64,000 nt of DNA from Lewinellaceae bacterium (lineage in GTDB: Bacteria; Bacteroidota; Bacteroidia; Chitinophagales; Saprospiraceae): NCBI GenBank assembly GCA_020636005.1, contig JACJYR010000004.1:434001-498000 (forward strand), written 5' to 3'. The notes beneath the pieces are model-generated. The model worked only from the letters and a program-made list of their open reading frames with translations. It did no database searches and was not told the DNA's origin. Numbering within the stretch: the stretch's first letter is position 1; the number at the start of each line of letters is the position of its first letter. Positions 27,225-34,631 of the stretch are shown here, one piece after another. Position numbers and translations under genes: made by a program.

Positions 27225-28706
27225 ATGCAAAAAAATCAACTAATCCAGTGCCTCGGCCACCTCGACCGCAAAGCGATGACCCGTTTCAGCGAGTTTGCCC
27301 GGTCGCCATACTTCAACAAGCACCAGGACGTGCAAAACCTGGTAGCTTACCTCAGCCAAATTTACCCCGATTTCACCGATAAAAAATGCGACCGGGCGGT
27401 TGTTTTCCAACACCTCTACCCCACCCTGCCCCACAACCAGGCCAGGCTGGCCATTGTATTTACTTATGCCACCCGTTTGCTGGAAAAGTTTTTGATCGCC
27501 GAGCAGGCCATTTCCGAGGGGTTATTGCACGACGGGACCCTGCTGAGCAGGTACCAGCGGCAGCATGGTTTCCTTTTTTTATTTGAAAAAACTTGGCCGG
27601 AAAATGTTGGCGGAGGAACATTTAGCGCAGCTAAAAATATGCCCGCCAACCCCGGGGAAATACCCACCCTGACCAGTGCCTATTATGAAAAAAAATACAA
27701 GGAGGCTGCAGAACGTGACGCTGCCACGATAAGCCTTGCCCGGCCGGGCATCCAGTTTCTTTGGGAAAAACAGGCTTGGCTCAATGCTTTTTACCTGACC
27801 GAAAAACTGCGGGATGCCTGCGAAATGGCACACCGGAAAAAACTGCTGAACACCTCCCTGCCGGACGACCCGATGATGGAGGCAGCCCTGCAGGTGATAA
27901 GCGGCCACCTGCACGAGTTCGCCCCCTACCCTCCCCTCATGGCCTATTTCCATCTGTTCCAGCTCCTGCAGCCGGAAGAAACAGCCCAATATCCCTCTAC
28001 CCTGAAAAAAATAAAGGAGTACGAACCGGGCCTCGCCAGGGAAGAAGTGCAAAACATCTACAATTCACTCCAAAATTATTGCATTGGCCAAATCAACCAA
28101 GGCAACCAACCTTTCCTCCGGGAATTGTTCGGTATCTACCGGTCGCAGTTGGACAAAGGCCTGCTACTGGTAGATGGCCATCTTCCCGAATGGCATTTCA
28201 AAAATATCACTACCACCGGCCTCCGCCTCGACGAGCACCGGTGGGTCAAAAAGTTTTTGGAATCCTACAAAAGCCTGTTGCCGGAAAGTGTGGCCGTGAA
28301 CGCCTACAGCTACAACCTGGCAGCCTACCATTACCACCTGAAAAACTACGATGAGGTGCTGCGGCTGCTGCTCAAGATCGAATACACCGACCTCCGCTAC
28401 AACCTGGACGCAAAATCCCTGCTGCTGCGCACCTATTTCGACCTGGAAGAAGAAGATGCCTTGAAAGCCCTCACGGAATCGTTTAAGCAGTACCTCAAGC
28501 GCAGCCGCCAGCTTTCCGATTTCCAGAAAAAAGGCTATTTCAACCTGTTGAAATTTTCCCAAAAAGCATTTAACCTGAAGGTTGGAAAGGGCTATACCGC
28601 CGCCACAAAATGGTCGAACGACCTGCAGAAGCTGAAGAAGGAAATGGCAGCGGCAACAGCTATCTTTAACCAAAGCTGGCTGGAAAGCAAAGTGGCTGAA
28701 TTATGA
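27225..28706 (+). CDS. LQSPFF family cytoplasmic protein, copy B
   Basis: 493 residues from the ATG at 27225. N terminus MQKNQLIQCLGHLDRKAMTR, then the family motif as FARSPYFNKHQD. All-helical, no signal peptide. Shared family features include LYPTLPHNQARLAIVF (P-rich turn followed by helix), ELFGIYRSQLDKGLLLVDGH with EWHFKNITTTGLRLDE, and the late block DAKSLLLRTYFDLEEEDALK and FQKKGYFNLLKF, ending SWLESKVAEL. Head to head with the T9SS gene at 23457-27044 across 180 bp. Function unknown; being cytosolic and always paired with a secreted-protein gene, it may regulate or assist the export of that partner. Confidence 0.82.
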   Translation: MQKNQLIQCLGHLDRKAMTRFSEFARSPYFNKHQDVQNLVAYLSQIYPDFTDKKCDRAVVFQHLYPTLPHNQARLAIVFTYATRLLEKFLIAEQAISEGLLHDGTLLSRYQRQHGFLFLFEKTWPENVGGGTFSAAKNMPANPGEIPTLTSAYYEKKYKEAAERDAATISLARPGIQFLWEKQAWLNAFYLTEKLRDACEMAHRKKLLNTSLPDDPMMEAALQVISGHLHEFAPYPPLMAYFHLFQLLQPEETAQYPSTLKKIKEYEPGLAREEVQNIYNSLQNYCIGQINQGNQPFLRELFGIYRSQLDKGLLLVDGHLPEWHFKNITTTGLRLDEHRWVKKFLESYKSLLPESVAVNAYSYNLAAYHYHLKNYDEVLRLLLKIEYTDLRYNLDAKSLLLRTYFDLEEEDALKALTESFKQYLKRSRQLSDFQKKGYFNLLKFSQKAFNLKVGKGYTAATKWSNDLQKLKKEMAAATAIFNQSWLESKVAEL

Positions 28707-28714
28707 AGGCATCC

Positions 28715-29521
28715 CTAGCCCTTGCCCCAAGCATAGGCGACCCCAAAAGAGGGCGAGAAACCCAGCACCTGGTGGTAGCTGCTGGACACGTCCACTTTTA
28801 TCCTTTCTTTCAGCAAAAGCCCGATGCCGAAATGGGCAGTCGTGGGGTTGGAAGCAAAACCCACCCGGAGGAACAGTGGCTCGGCGGCCCGGTACTCGAT
28901 GCCGCCTTTGGCCCGGATGGGGAAATCAATGTCCTTTTCCAGTTCAAAAGCGAGGGTAGCTTTGGACGAGGGCGTCCAGGCGAGGCCCATATTGAGGATG
29001 GTCGGCAGGCGGTCGCTGTCGGCGATTTCCACTTTGGCAGGGTTGGCAATATGGGCGCCGATCAGGACCTGTTTGCCCAGTTCCGCCTGCACACCGACCT
29101 GCACGGACACCGTGCCCTTGCTGCCGTATTCTGGAATCCGGGTCTGGAAGTAGTCGAAGCTGGCCCCGGCGTAGAAATGCTCGAACAAGCGCCGCCCGTA
29201 GGCCAGCCCAATTTTTTGCTGGCGGAATTCGTCGTAGCCAAAGTTTTGCACCAGCAGCCCGAAGGTGCCCGAGCGGGTCGGCAGGGTGGCCCCGGCAGCG
29301 ATGGCGTCCAGTTCCGACAGCATAAAGCGGCGCTGGGCGGCGGCAATGACGGCATAGTTTTTAAGGGCGCCCAGCCCGGCCTGGTTGCCCAACAGGCTTT
29401 GCTCGTCCTTGAAAACGGAATTGACATTGCCCAGGGCGGCGCTGCGGGCACCTTGGGTGAACACCTGGGATTGCGCCTCGAAAAGCACCAGGAAAGCAGC
29501 AATTGTAAAGAATATTTTCAT
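28715..29521 (-). CDS. Outer-membrane beta-barrel of the PorV/PorQ type
   Basis: 268 residues from the ATG at 29521, with signal peptide MKIFFTIAAFLVLFEAQS. The opening of the mature protein (GARSAALGNVNSVFKDEQSL, LGNQAGLGAL) is the signature of UPF0164/PorV-PorQ-like barrels, and the rest alternates as amphipathic strands (GTFGLLVQNFGYDEFRQQKI; RIKVDVSSSYHQVLGFSPSF). PorV and PorQ are T9SS outer-membrane components; this one is shorter, so a T9SS role is possible but not established. Converges with LQSPFF copy B, 8 bp between the stops. Confidence 0.75.
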   Translation of the reverse strand: MKIFFTIAAFLVLFEAQSQVFTQGARSAALGNVNSVFKDEQSLLGNQAGLGALKNYAVIAAAQRRFMLSELDAIAAGATLPTRSGTFGLLVQNFGYDEFRQQKIGLAYGRRLFEHFYAGASFDYFQTRIPEYGSKGTVSVQVGVQAELGKQVLIGAHIANPAKVEIADSDRLPTILNMGLAWTPSSKATLAFELEKDIDFPIRAKGGIEYRAAEPLFLRVGFASNPTTAHFGIGLLLKERIKVDVSSSYHQVLGFSPSFGVAYAWGKG

Positions 29522-29546
29522 GGGCCAAATGTAGGCATCCAATTAA

Positions 29547-29554
29547 TATCTTTG
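29547..29554 (+). promoter_or_regulatory. Possible -7 box before the uridine kinase gene
   Basis: TATCTTTG fits TAnnTTTG and lies 100 bp before the start. The transcript would begin with the hairpin at 29564-29639. No clear -33 box. Confidence 0.4.
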
Positions 29555-29563
29555 CCCGATTCG

Positions 29564-29639
29564 CCGTGTTTATGTGTTGGCGTGTTCAGGTATTTTCAAC
29601 ATGCCGCTGGCCGCCAAAACACATAAACACCTAACACGG
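29564..29639. repeat. Imperfect palindrome in the uridine kinase leader
   Basis: CCGTGTTTATGTGTTGG on the left pairs imperfectly with AAAACACATAAACACCTAACACGG on the right. Same type of long, wordy hairpin as at 11829, 30938 and 33733. Confidence 0.6.
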
Positions 29640-29654
29640 AAACACGACCAACGA

Positions 29655-30281
29655 ATGGCAAAACCATACCTTATCGGCATCACCGGCGGCAGCGGCTCCG
29701 GGAAAACGACCTTTATCAAAGAGCTGCGGGCAGCCTTTACCACCGCCGAGCTTTGCATCATTTCACAGGATGATTATTACCGCCCCATTGACGAGCAGCA
29801 GCGGGACGAACAGGGCATCGAAAACTTCGACCTGCCCCGCTCTATCGACAAAAAAGCCTTTGCCGCCGACATCAGGAAACTGATGGAAGGACAGACTATT
29901 GAGCGCCTGGAATACATCTTCAACAATGCCAAAGCAACGCCGGCGACCCTTACTTTCTACCCCGCCCCCATCATCCTTGTAGAGGGCATTTTCGTTTTCC
30001 ATTTTAAAAAAATCAGGCAACTGCTAGACCTGAAAATCTTCCTCCACGCCAAGGAAAACCTCAAGGTTATCCGCCGCATCAAGCGCGACCAGGAGGAGCG
30101 TAACTACCCCATCGAGGACGTACTCTACCGGTATGAAAACCACGTGCTGCCCACTTTTGAAAAATACATACAGCCCTACATGGACGAGGCAGACCTAATC
30201 ATCAACAACAATAAGGACTTCGAAGCAGGCCTGGCCGTAGTGATGGGTTTCCTCAGAAGCAGGCTGGGCGGCGGCCACTGA
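29655..30281 (+). CDS. udk: Uridine kinase-like P-loop kinase
   Basis: The ATG at 29655 gives 208 residues, the usual length for uridine-cytidine kinase, which phosphorylates uridine or cytidine in pyrimidine salvage. The Walker A motif GGSGSGKT (residues 11-18) follows the first strand YLIGIT; SQDDYYRP is the typical substrate-binding DDYY motif; ENFDLPRSID and PIILVEGIFVF, and the lid region FLHAKENLKVIRRIKRDQEE, follow in the expected order. An upstream in-frame ATG is ignored because it would add a non-family extension from the palindromic leader. Cytosolic. Confidence 0.9.
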   Translation: MAKPYLIGITGGSGSGKTTFIKELRAAFTTAELCIISQDDYYRPIDEQQRDEQGIENFDLPRSIDKKAFAADIRKLMEGQTIERLEYIFNNAKATPATLTFYPAPIILVEGIFVFHFKKIRQLLDLKIFLHAKENLKVIRRIKRDQEERNYPIEDVLYRYENHVLPTFEKYIQPYMDEADLIINNNKDFEAGLAVVMGFLRSRLGGGH

Positions 30282-30376
30282 CCCTCATTTCCGCAATCTC
30301 TCCCCCCATTTCTTGCCTATTTCCCAAAAACTCCTTACCATCCCGCTTTCCGCAGCACAAAAGCTGTCATGGTAAG

Positions 30377-30856
30377 ATGATGTTTAAACACAAAGATTGG
30401 CCAAAAATGCAGGTATTATGGGTGTTTCTGCTTGCCCTGATGGGCAGCGCAGGTTTCGGCCAAAACACCCCAAAGCCCATTTTCGAGAACGACCGGGAGA
30501 ACTTCTCAAATTCCGGCTACCTCAAATTGAGCTGGACATGGGAGGCTAAAGCGGGAAATGCCGATGCCCCTATTTTCCATCTCCAGCGCTCGCAGGATGC
30601 TGCATTTGCACATGCAAAAACCATCTACAAAGGCCCCGACTTTGCCAGCTTCCGTTCTGGCCTCAACAACGGCCTCTATTACTATCGTATCAGGGCGGCT
30701 TTGCCTGATGGCAGCACCAGCGGCTGGTCAGACCCCGTGCTGGTGGAAGTGAAACACCATTCACTGGCCCTTACATTCACACTGGTCGGTTTGGGCGCTG
30801 TCGTCTTCCTGCTGACTGTCATCATCGTTGTGCAAGGGGCACGGAGAACTACTTAG
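30377..30856 (+). CDS. Small secreted FN3-like protein with C-terminal membrane anchor
   Basis: 159 residues: signal peptide (MQVLWVFLLALMGSAGFG within the first 30 residues), a fibronectin type III-like domain (YLKLSWTWEAKAGNADAPIF, later GLYYYRIRAALPDGSTSGWS) and a C-terminal transmembrane helix (ALTFTLVGLGAVVFLLTVII) with short basic tail. So the FN3 domain should face the periplasm, anchored in the inner membrane. It lies 172 bp before the SSS symporter gene and may be its accessory; that is inference. The stop codon lies inside a dispersed repeat. Confidence 0.75.
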   Translation: MMFKHKDWPKMQVLWVFLLALMGSAGFGQNTPKPIFENDRENFSNSGYLKLSWTWEAKAGNADAPIFHLQRSQDAAFAHAKTIYKGPDFASFRSGLNNGLYYYRIRAALPDGSTSGWSDPVLVEVKHHSLALTFTLVGLGAVVFLLTVIIVVQGARRTT

Positions 30857-30936
30857 GATCGAAGGAAAAATAATCCCTCCATTGCTGGGGTTTTCAAAAT
30901 CAAAATGGTGAAGTTATTTTTTCATCATTACTTAAA
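30853..30936 (+). repeat. Dispersed repeat, inverted copy of 43607-43717, hairpin half lost
   Basis: From the stop of the FN3 gene, TTAGGATCGAAGGAAAAATA, ATCCC and then CCATTGCTGGGGTTTTCAAA up to TTATTTTTTCATC match the reverse complement of 43607-43717. This copy lacks about 33 bases that in the other form half of a perfect terminator hairpin. Confidence 0.8.
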
Positions 30937-30937
30937 A

Positions 30938-31015
30938 GGTCGATGAAGTTGATACGGTTGATATGATTAATTACGTGACTTGAATCAACCCAATCAACCT
31001 CAACAACCCGCTACC
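30938..31015. repeat. Imperfect palindrome before the symporter gene
   Basis: GGTCGATGAAGTTGATACGG and TTGATATGATTAA on the left mirror TTGAATCAACCCAATCAACC and TCAACAACCCGCTACC on the right, around TTACGTGAC. Confidence 0.6.
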
Positions 31016-31028
31016 AACCGTATTTTCT

Positions 31029-32468
31029 GTGGAACATCAATCCGAAATACTCTCGCCGCAAACCGGCTGGATCTTATTGATTTTATTGGGCATCCTGTGG
31101 GTGGCCCTTGGCGTCTATTGGGGCAAAAAAGCGAAGAGCATGGAAGGCTTCATGCTGGCCGGGCGCAATGTCGGGCTGGCATTCGGCACTGCCACGGCCA
31201 TGGCCACCTGGGTCACCTCCAATACCACCATGCTGGCCCCGCAATTTGCGCTGCAACTGGGCATTTGGGGCATGGTCGCCTATTCAACGGCGGCGTTTGG
31301 ACTGTTCCTGTTTGCCCCGCTCGCCCGGCGTATCAAGGACGTAATGCCCAAAGGCTACACCAGCGGCGACTTTATCCGGCTGCGCTACGGCAAGGCGGCA
31401 TGGTACGTCTTTCTGGCCATTTCTATTTTTTATGGTTTCACCTGGCTCATCAGCATGGGCATGGCAGGGGGCATTTTGATGAACGCCCTGTCCGGCATCC
31501 CTTACCAAACCGGCATGACGGCCATCCTCCTCGTGTGTGTGCTGTACACGCTTTTCGGGGGGCTGTATGCGGTTATCGGCACCGACTATATCCAGTCGCT
31601 CATCATTATGATCGGCATTGTCATCGTGGGCGCTGCTGTCATTTATTCCATTGATTTAGAGACCGTTTACACCGATTTAAGGGCAGAAAAACCCATGCTG
31701 TTGAATGCCCTCATGCCCGCAGCCGTGATGGCCATTTTCAACAACCTCATGTTCGGCATCGGCGAAGTTTTCCACAGCAATGTCTGGTGGAGCCGGGCCT
31801 TTGCCATGCGCAAAGGGGTCGGCCAGCGGGCCTACAACCTGGCAGGCTTCATGTGGCTGCCCGTGCCGATTGCCGCCGGCTTCATCGCCCTCACCAGCAG
31901 TTCTATGGGCGTCAACATCACCAGCCCCGATATGGTGGGGCCGCTCATGGCAGGTAATATTTTGGGTAAAACAGGTGCCATCATCGTGTTCATTGTCTTT
32001 TTCAGCTCACTGGCCTCCAGCATTGACAGCCTGTTGGCAGCCACCGCCGACCTCATCACAGAGGATATTTACAAAAAGATGATCGCCCCAAATATCGGGG
32101 AGGATAAACTTCGCAAGGCATCTTCCGTTGTCATAGTGGGCCTTGGCCTGCTGGCCTGGCTCGTTTGTATGCCCCGCATCGGCACCCTGGCCACAGTATT
32201 GTTTTTTGCCGGGCCTATGGTTGCCAGTACCATTTATCCCATTGCAATGGGTTTGTTTTGGAAGTCCGCCAACGCCAGGGGCGCTTTGTGGGCGATGTTG
32301 CTCGGCACCGCCATCGGGCTGATAGCCTATTTTGAGCTGGGCTGGTACACAGCCTCCCTCATCAGTGCGGCGGTTTCCATCGTTGTCACGACGGCATTTG
32401 CCAAATTGAAACCTGCCAATTTTGACTGGAATTATTTAGATGAAAAAATACCAGAGAAACCAAATTGA
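31029..32468 (+). CDS. Sodium:solute symporter (SSS family)
   Basis: 479 residues from a GTG start; the next ATG would cut into the first helix region. About 13 transmembrane helices, with SSS features: FMLAGRNVGLAFGTATAMAT in TM1-2, GYTSGDFIRLRYG after TM3, TDYIQSLIIMIG, and FFSSLASSIDSLLAATADLI in TM8, the Ser-rich sodium site. It carries solutes into the cell with Na+. Similarity is closest in feel to urea/ureide and pantothenate-type branches, but the substrate cannot be read from sequence. The neighbours (carbamoyltransferase, carbamoylase-type hydrolase) would fit a ureido compound; that is inference. Confidence 0.88.
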   Translation: MEHQSEILSPQTGWILLILLGILWVALGVYWGKKAKSMEGFMLAGRNVGLAFGTATAMATWVTSNTTMLAPQFALQLGIWGMVAYSTAAFGLFLFAPLARRIKDVMPKGYTSGDFIRLRYGKAAWYVFLAISIFYGFTWLISMGMAGGILMNALSGIPYQTGMTAILLVCVLYTLFGGLYAVIGTDYIQSLIIMIGIVIVGAAVIYSIDLETVYTDLRAEKPMLLNALMPAAVMAIFNNLMFGIGEVFHSNVWWSRAFAMRKGVGQRAYNLAGFMWLPVPIAAGFIALTSSSMGVNITSPDMVGPLMAGNILGKTGAIIVFIVFFSSLASSIDSLLAATADLITEDIYKKMIAPNIGEDKLRKASSVVIVGLGLLAWLVCMPRIGTLATVLFFAGPMVASTIYPIAMGLFWKSANARGALWAMLLGTAIGLIAYFELGWYTASLISAAVSIVVTTAFAKLKPANFDWNYLDEKIPEKPN

Positions 32469-32517
32469 CGAAGCCTTCAAAGTCGTCATTTGTAAATCAT
32501 AAATCGCAAATCGAAAG

Positions 32518-32640
32518 ATGTTTTTCCCACAACCCTTTTTTAAAATACTGATTCTGACGGCATTGCTGATGATGTCCGCAGGGGCCATCACGCTCGTCGG
32601 CATGTTGGTCAAAGACATTCAAACCAAACGATTATGGTAA
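32518..32640 (+). CDS. 40-residue membrane peptide coupled to symporter and carbamoyltransferase genes
   Basis: A short frame reads MFFPQPFFKILILTALLMMS, AGAITLVGMLVKDIQTKRLW, stop. It is one transmembrane helix with a basic end. Its last codons overlap the start of the next gene by seven bases, so it is likely translated and coupled. Small single-helix partners are known for some SSS transporters, which makes this a candidate accessory subunit. Too short to judge by composition alone. Confidence 0.6.
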   Translation: MFFPQPFFKILILTALLMMSAGAITLVGMLVKDIQTKRLW

Positions 32641-33731
32641 CGACTAAAAATGAGACAGCCCAAGCCAGTGCGGCCACTGAAAACCCATTGGAATCCAATG
32701 GCCTTTATCCAAACCCGGAAGAGCTTTTCGTAAAAGATGAAATCCATTGGGACACCCTGAAAAACCTCGTCGGGCAGTCCATCCTTTCCGTCAACCAGTT
32801 CGACAAAAAACTGGTGCTGGAAGTGTGCAAACTGGCCGCCCTGCTCGAAGCCACCAATATCGCCGAGTGCCACCCCCTGGACGGCAAGATTGTCATCACG
32901 GCTTTTTTCGAGGCAAGTACCCGCACCAGGCTTTCCTTTGAAAGCGCCGTGCTGCGCCTCGACGGCAAGATTATCAGCATCCCCGAAGGCCGGGTCACGG
33001 GCGTGGCCAAGGGCGAATCGCTGGCCGACATCGGCGAAATGTTCAATGCCTATGGCGACCTGGTGGTGATGCGCCACACCGAAACGGATGCGGTGAAAGA
33101 AATCAGGCGGAACCTGCGCCTGCCGCTCATCAATGCAGGCAATGGCTCCGGCGAGCATCCCACGCAGGCGCTGGCCGATTGGTTTGCCATTTTAAAATGG
33201 AAACCCCGGCTGAAGGAGGAGGTAGTGGTACCCAGGCACCAAATCCACCTGGGCATACTCGGCACACCGGGCAGCATGAGGGCCGTGAACAGCTTCCTCC
33301 GCATGTCGCTGTTGTTTAAAAATGGCATCCGGAAAATCTCCATCATCTCTGAAATGGCCGACCCACTGGGGCCGGAGTTGCAGGAAATGCTAGCAAACTC
33401 AAATGTGGAATATTACCTCACCAACGACATCGAAGAAGTGGTGGCCGACCTGGACGTGGTATATATGAACTCCATCGCCTTCCTCGGCGACAGCTACCGG
33501 GCCATGGATTCCCGCTTTCGCCTGGACGCCAAGAGCGACCTCAAAAAAGACGCCGTGGTGCTCCACCCACTCGCCCGGCTGGATGAACTCGACCCGACGC
33601 TGGACGGCACCCACCACAACCTCTATTTCACCCAGGCACACGGGGCCGTGTTCATCCGGCAGGCATTGATGATCTGCGTGTTGAACCGCTTCGAGCGGTT
33701 GCCGAAGGAGAAAATGCCGCATAGCAATTGA
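32634..33731 (+). CDS. Aspartate carbamoyltransferase-like enzyme of uncertain substrate
   Basis: 365 residues. The carbamoyl-phosphate half is complete: FFEASTRTRLSFE (STRTR 95-99), Lys126 in AKGESLAD (80s loop), Arg147 in VVMRH, HPTQ (175-178) and HPLAR (311-315). This is closer to PyrB than to ornithine carbamoyltransferase. But where PyrB has the aspartate-binding R-x-Q in its YxTRxQxER-type segment, this protein reads VVYMNSIAFLGDSYRAM (residues about 276-291), so aspartate is probably not the acceptor. It also has a 40-residue N-terminal extension. It starts inside the 40-residue peptide gene. A catabolic carbamoyltransferase, releasing carbamoyl phosphate from a ureido compound, fits the neighbours. 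Confidence 0.85.
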   Translation: MVTTKNETAQASAATENPLESNGLYPNPEELFVKDEIHWDTLKNLVGQSILSVNQFDKKLVLEVCKLAALLEATNIAECHPLDGKIVITAFFEASTRTRLSFESAVLRLDGKIISIPEGRVTGVAKGESLADIGEMFNAYGDLVVMRHTETDAVKEIRRNLRLPLINAGNGSGEHPTQALADWFAILKWKPRLKEEVVVPRHQIHLGILGTPGSMRAVNSFLRMSLLFKNGIRKISIISEMADPLGPELQEMLANSNVEYYLTNDIEEVVADLDVVYMNSIAFLGDSYRAMDSRFRLDAKSDLKKDAVVLHPLARLDELDPTLDGTHHNLYFTQAHGAVFIRQALMICVLNRFERLPKEKMPHSN

Positions 33732-33732
33732 A

Positions 33733-33830
33733 ATGATTGTTTGAGCGTAGTTTGAAAATTGTTTGTAGTCGTTGGAAGGTGGCCCGGTGACCTTCAAACG
33801 GCTTCAAGCACTTTCAAACCAAATCAAACA
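33733..33830. repeat. Long imperfect palindrome between carbamoyltransferase and transglutaminase-like genes
   Basis: Arms of about 45 bp: ATTGTTTGA, GTTTGAAA and GTTGGAAGGT on the left mirror ACCTTCAAACGG, CTTTCAAAC and TCAAACAAT on the right, with the centre GGCCCGGTG. Confidence 0.7.
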
Positions 33831-33845
33831 ATTCCAAACCAAGCA

Positions 33846-34610
33846 ATGATAGACCTGAAGCATAAAAAAGAAACGCTCGACCTCGTTATTGAAACCGACC
33901 AGGAGTCGGGGCTGCCGCTGTTACAGGAAAGCACCAAAATCCTCTTTATCATACAAACTTACCTTCCGCTGCCATTCACCATTGCCGAGTATGGCTGCGG
34001 CAAAAAGGCCAGTATCCTCATCCGGAAACTGATCCACCTGGGCATCCCGGCCTATGCCATCAAGCGGGGGATGATCATGGAAAAGGACATGTCCGGGGAA
34101 ATGTTGAAACTGGAGGACTTCCGCAAACGACCCCATGCTTTGGTGGCAGCCAACCCACTCTACCACCCCAAGGATTTTTACCAGGAGCCTTTGTTGAAAA
34201 TGCTGGCCAAAAAAAACGTGGAGGTGGATACGGAAAACTCCATCATCAAAGCCGGCAATTACGTGCTGCACCATTCGAGGGAAGTGCAGTTCAAAATGGC
34301 CCGCAGCCACATTTTTACCATCGTAACTTTTTGGGACCAGTTTCAAAACAAAGCCGTCGAACTGGCCATAGACCCAACGCTCAATACCAGCGAAGCCTTT
34401 TCGGTGGAAGAGCAACGGGAACTGCTGCACGATGACGAAGCCCTCATTTTCACTGCGCCACTGACTGCCCGGTTTCAATTGGACAAAAGGTATTTGACCG
34501 AATGGCAGCTCAAAGAATTGGAACAATCCGGCCAAAGTAACGGTAGCCAGGCCAGCCTGATCCGCAAAATCAACAAAGCTGAAAAAGGCTCCATAGGCGA
34601 CCCTGACTAA
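33846..34610 (+). CDS. Transglutaminase-like cysteine protein
   Basis: 254 residues from the ATG at 33846. No signal peptide. The order of a transglutaminase-like fold is visible: Cys51 in EYGCGKKASILIRKLIHLG (Cys at the helix start, then a Leu-Ile-Gly pattern), His155 in MARSHIFTIVTF and Asp176 in VELAIDPTLN, i.e. a Cys-His-Asp triad with the usual Asp-Pro-Thr. Such folds act as proteases, amidases or transferases. The stop TAA at 34608 is followed in the same frame by the M20 hydrolase with only seven sense codons between (WSYANNL), so the two may once have been one protein. Substrate unknown. Confidence 0.7.
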   Translation: MIDLKHKKETLDLVIETDQESGLPLLQESTKILFIIQTYLPLPFTIAEYGCGKKASILIRKLIHLGIPAYAIKRGMIMEKDMSGEMLKLEDFRKRPHALVAANPLYHPKDFYQEPLLKMLAKKNVEVDTENSIIKAGNYVLHHSREVQFKMARSHIFTIVTFWDQFQNKAVELAIDPTLNTSEAFSVEEQRELLHDDEALIFTAPLTARFQLDKRYLTEWQLKELEQSGQSNGSQASLIRKINKAEKGSIGDPD

Positions 34611-34631
34611 TGGTCGTATGCCAACAACCTG

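Noticed and set aside
28703..29626. A 307-residue plus-strand open frame
   Set aside because: Antisense of the outer-membrane barrel gene, without signal peptide or domain.
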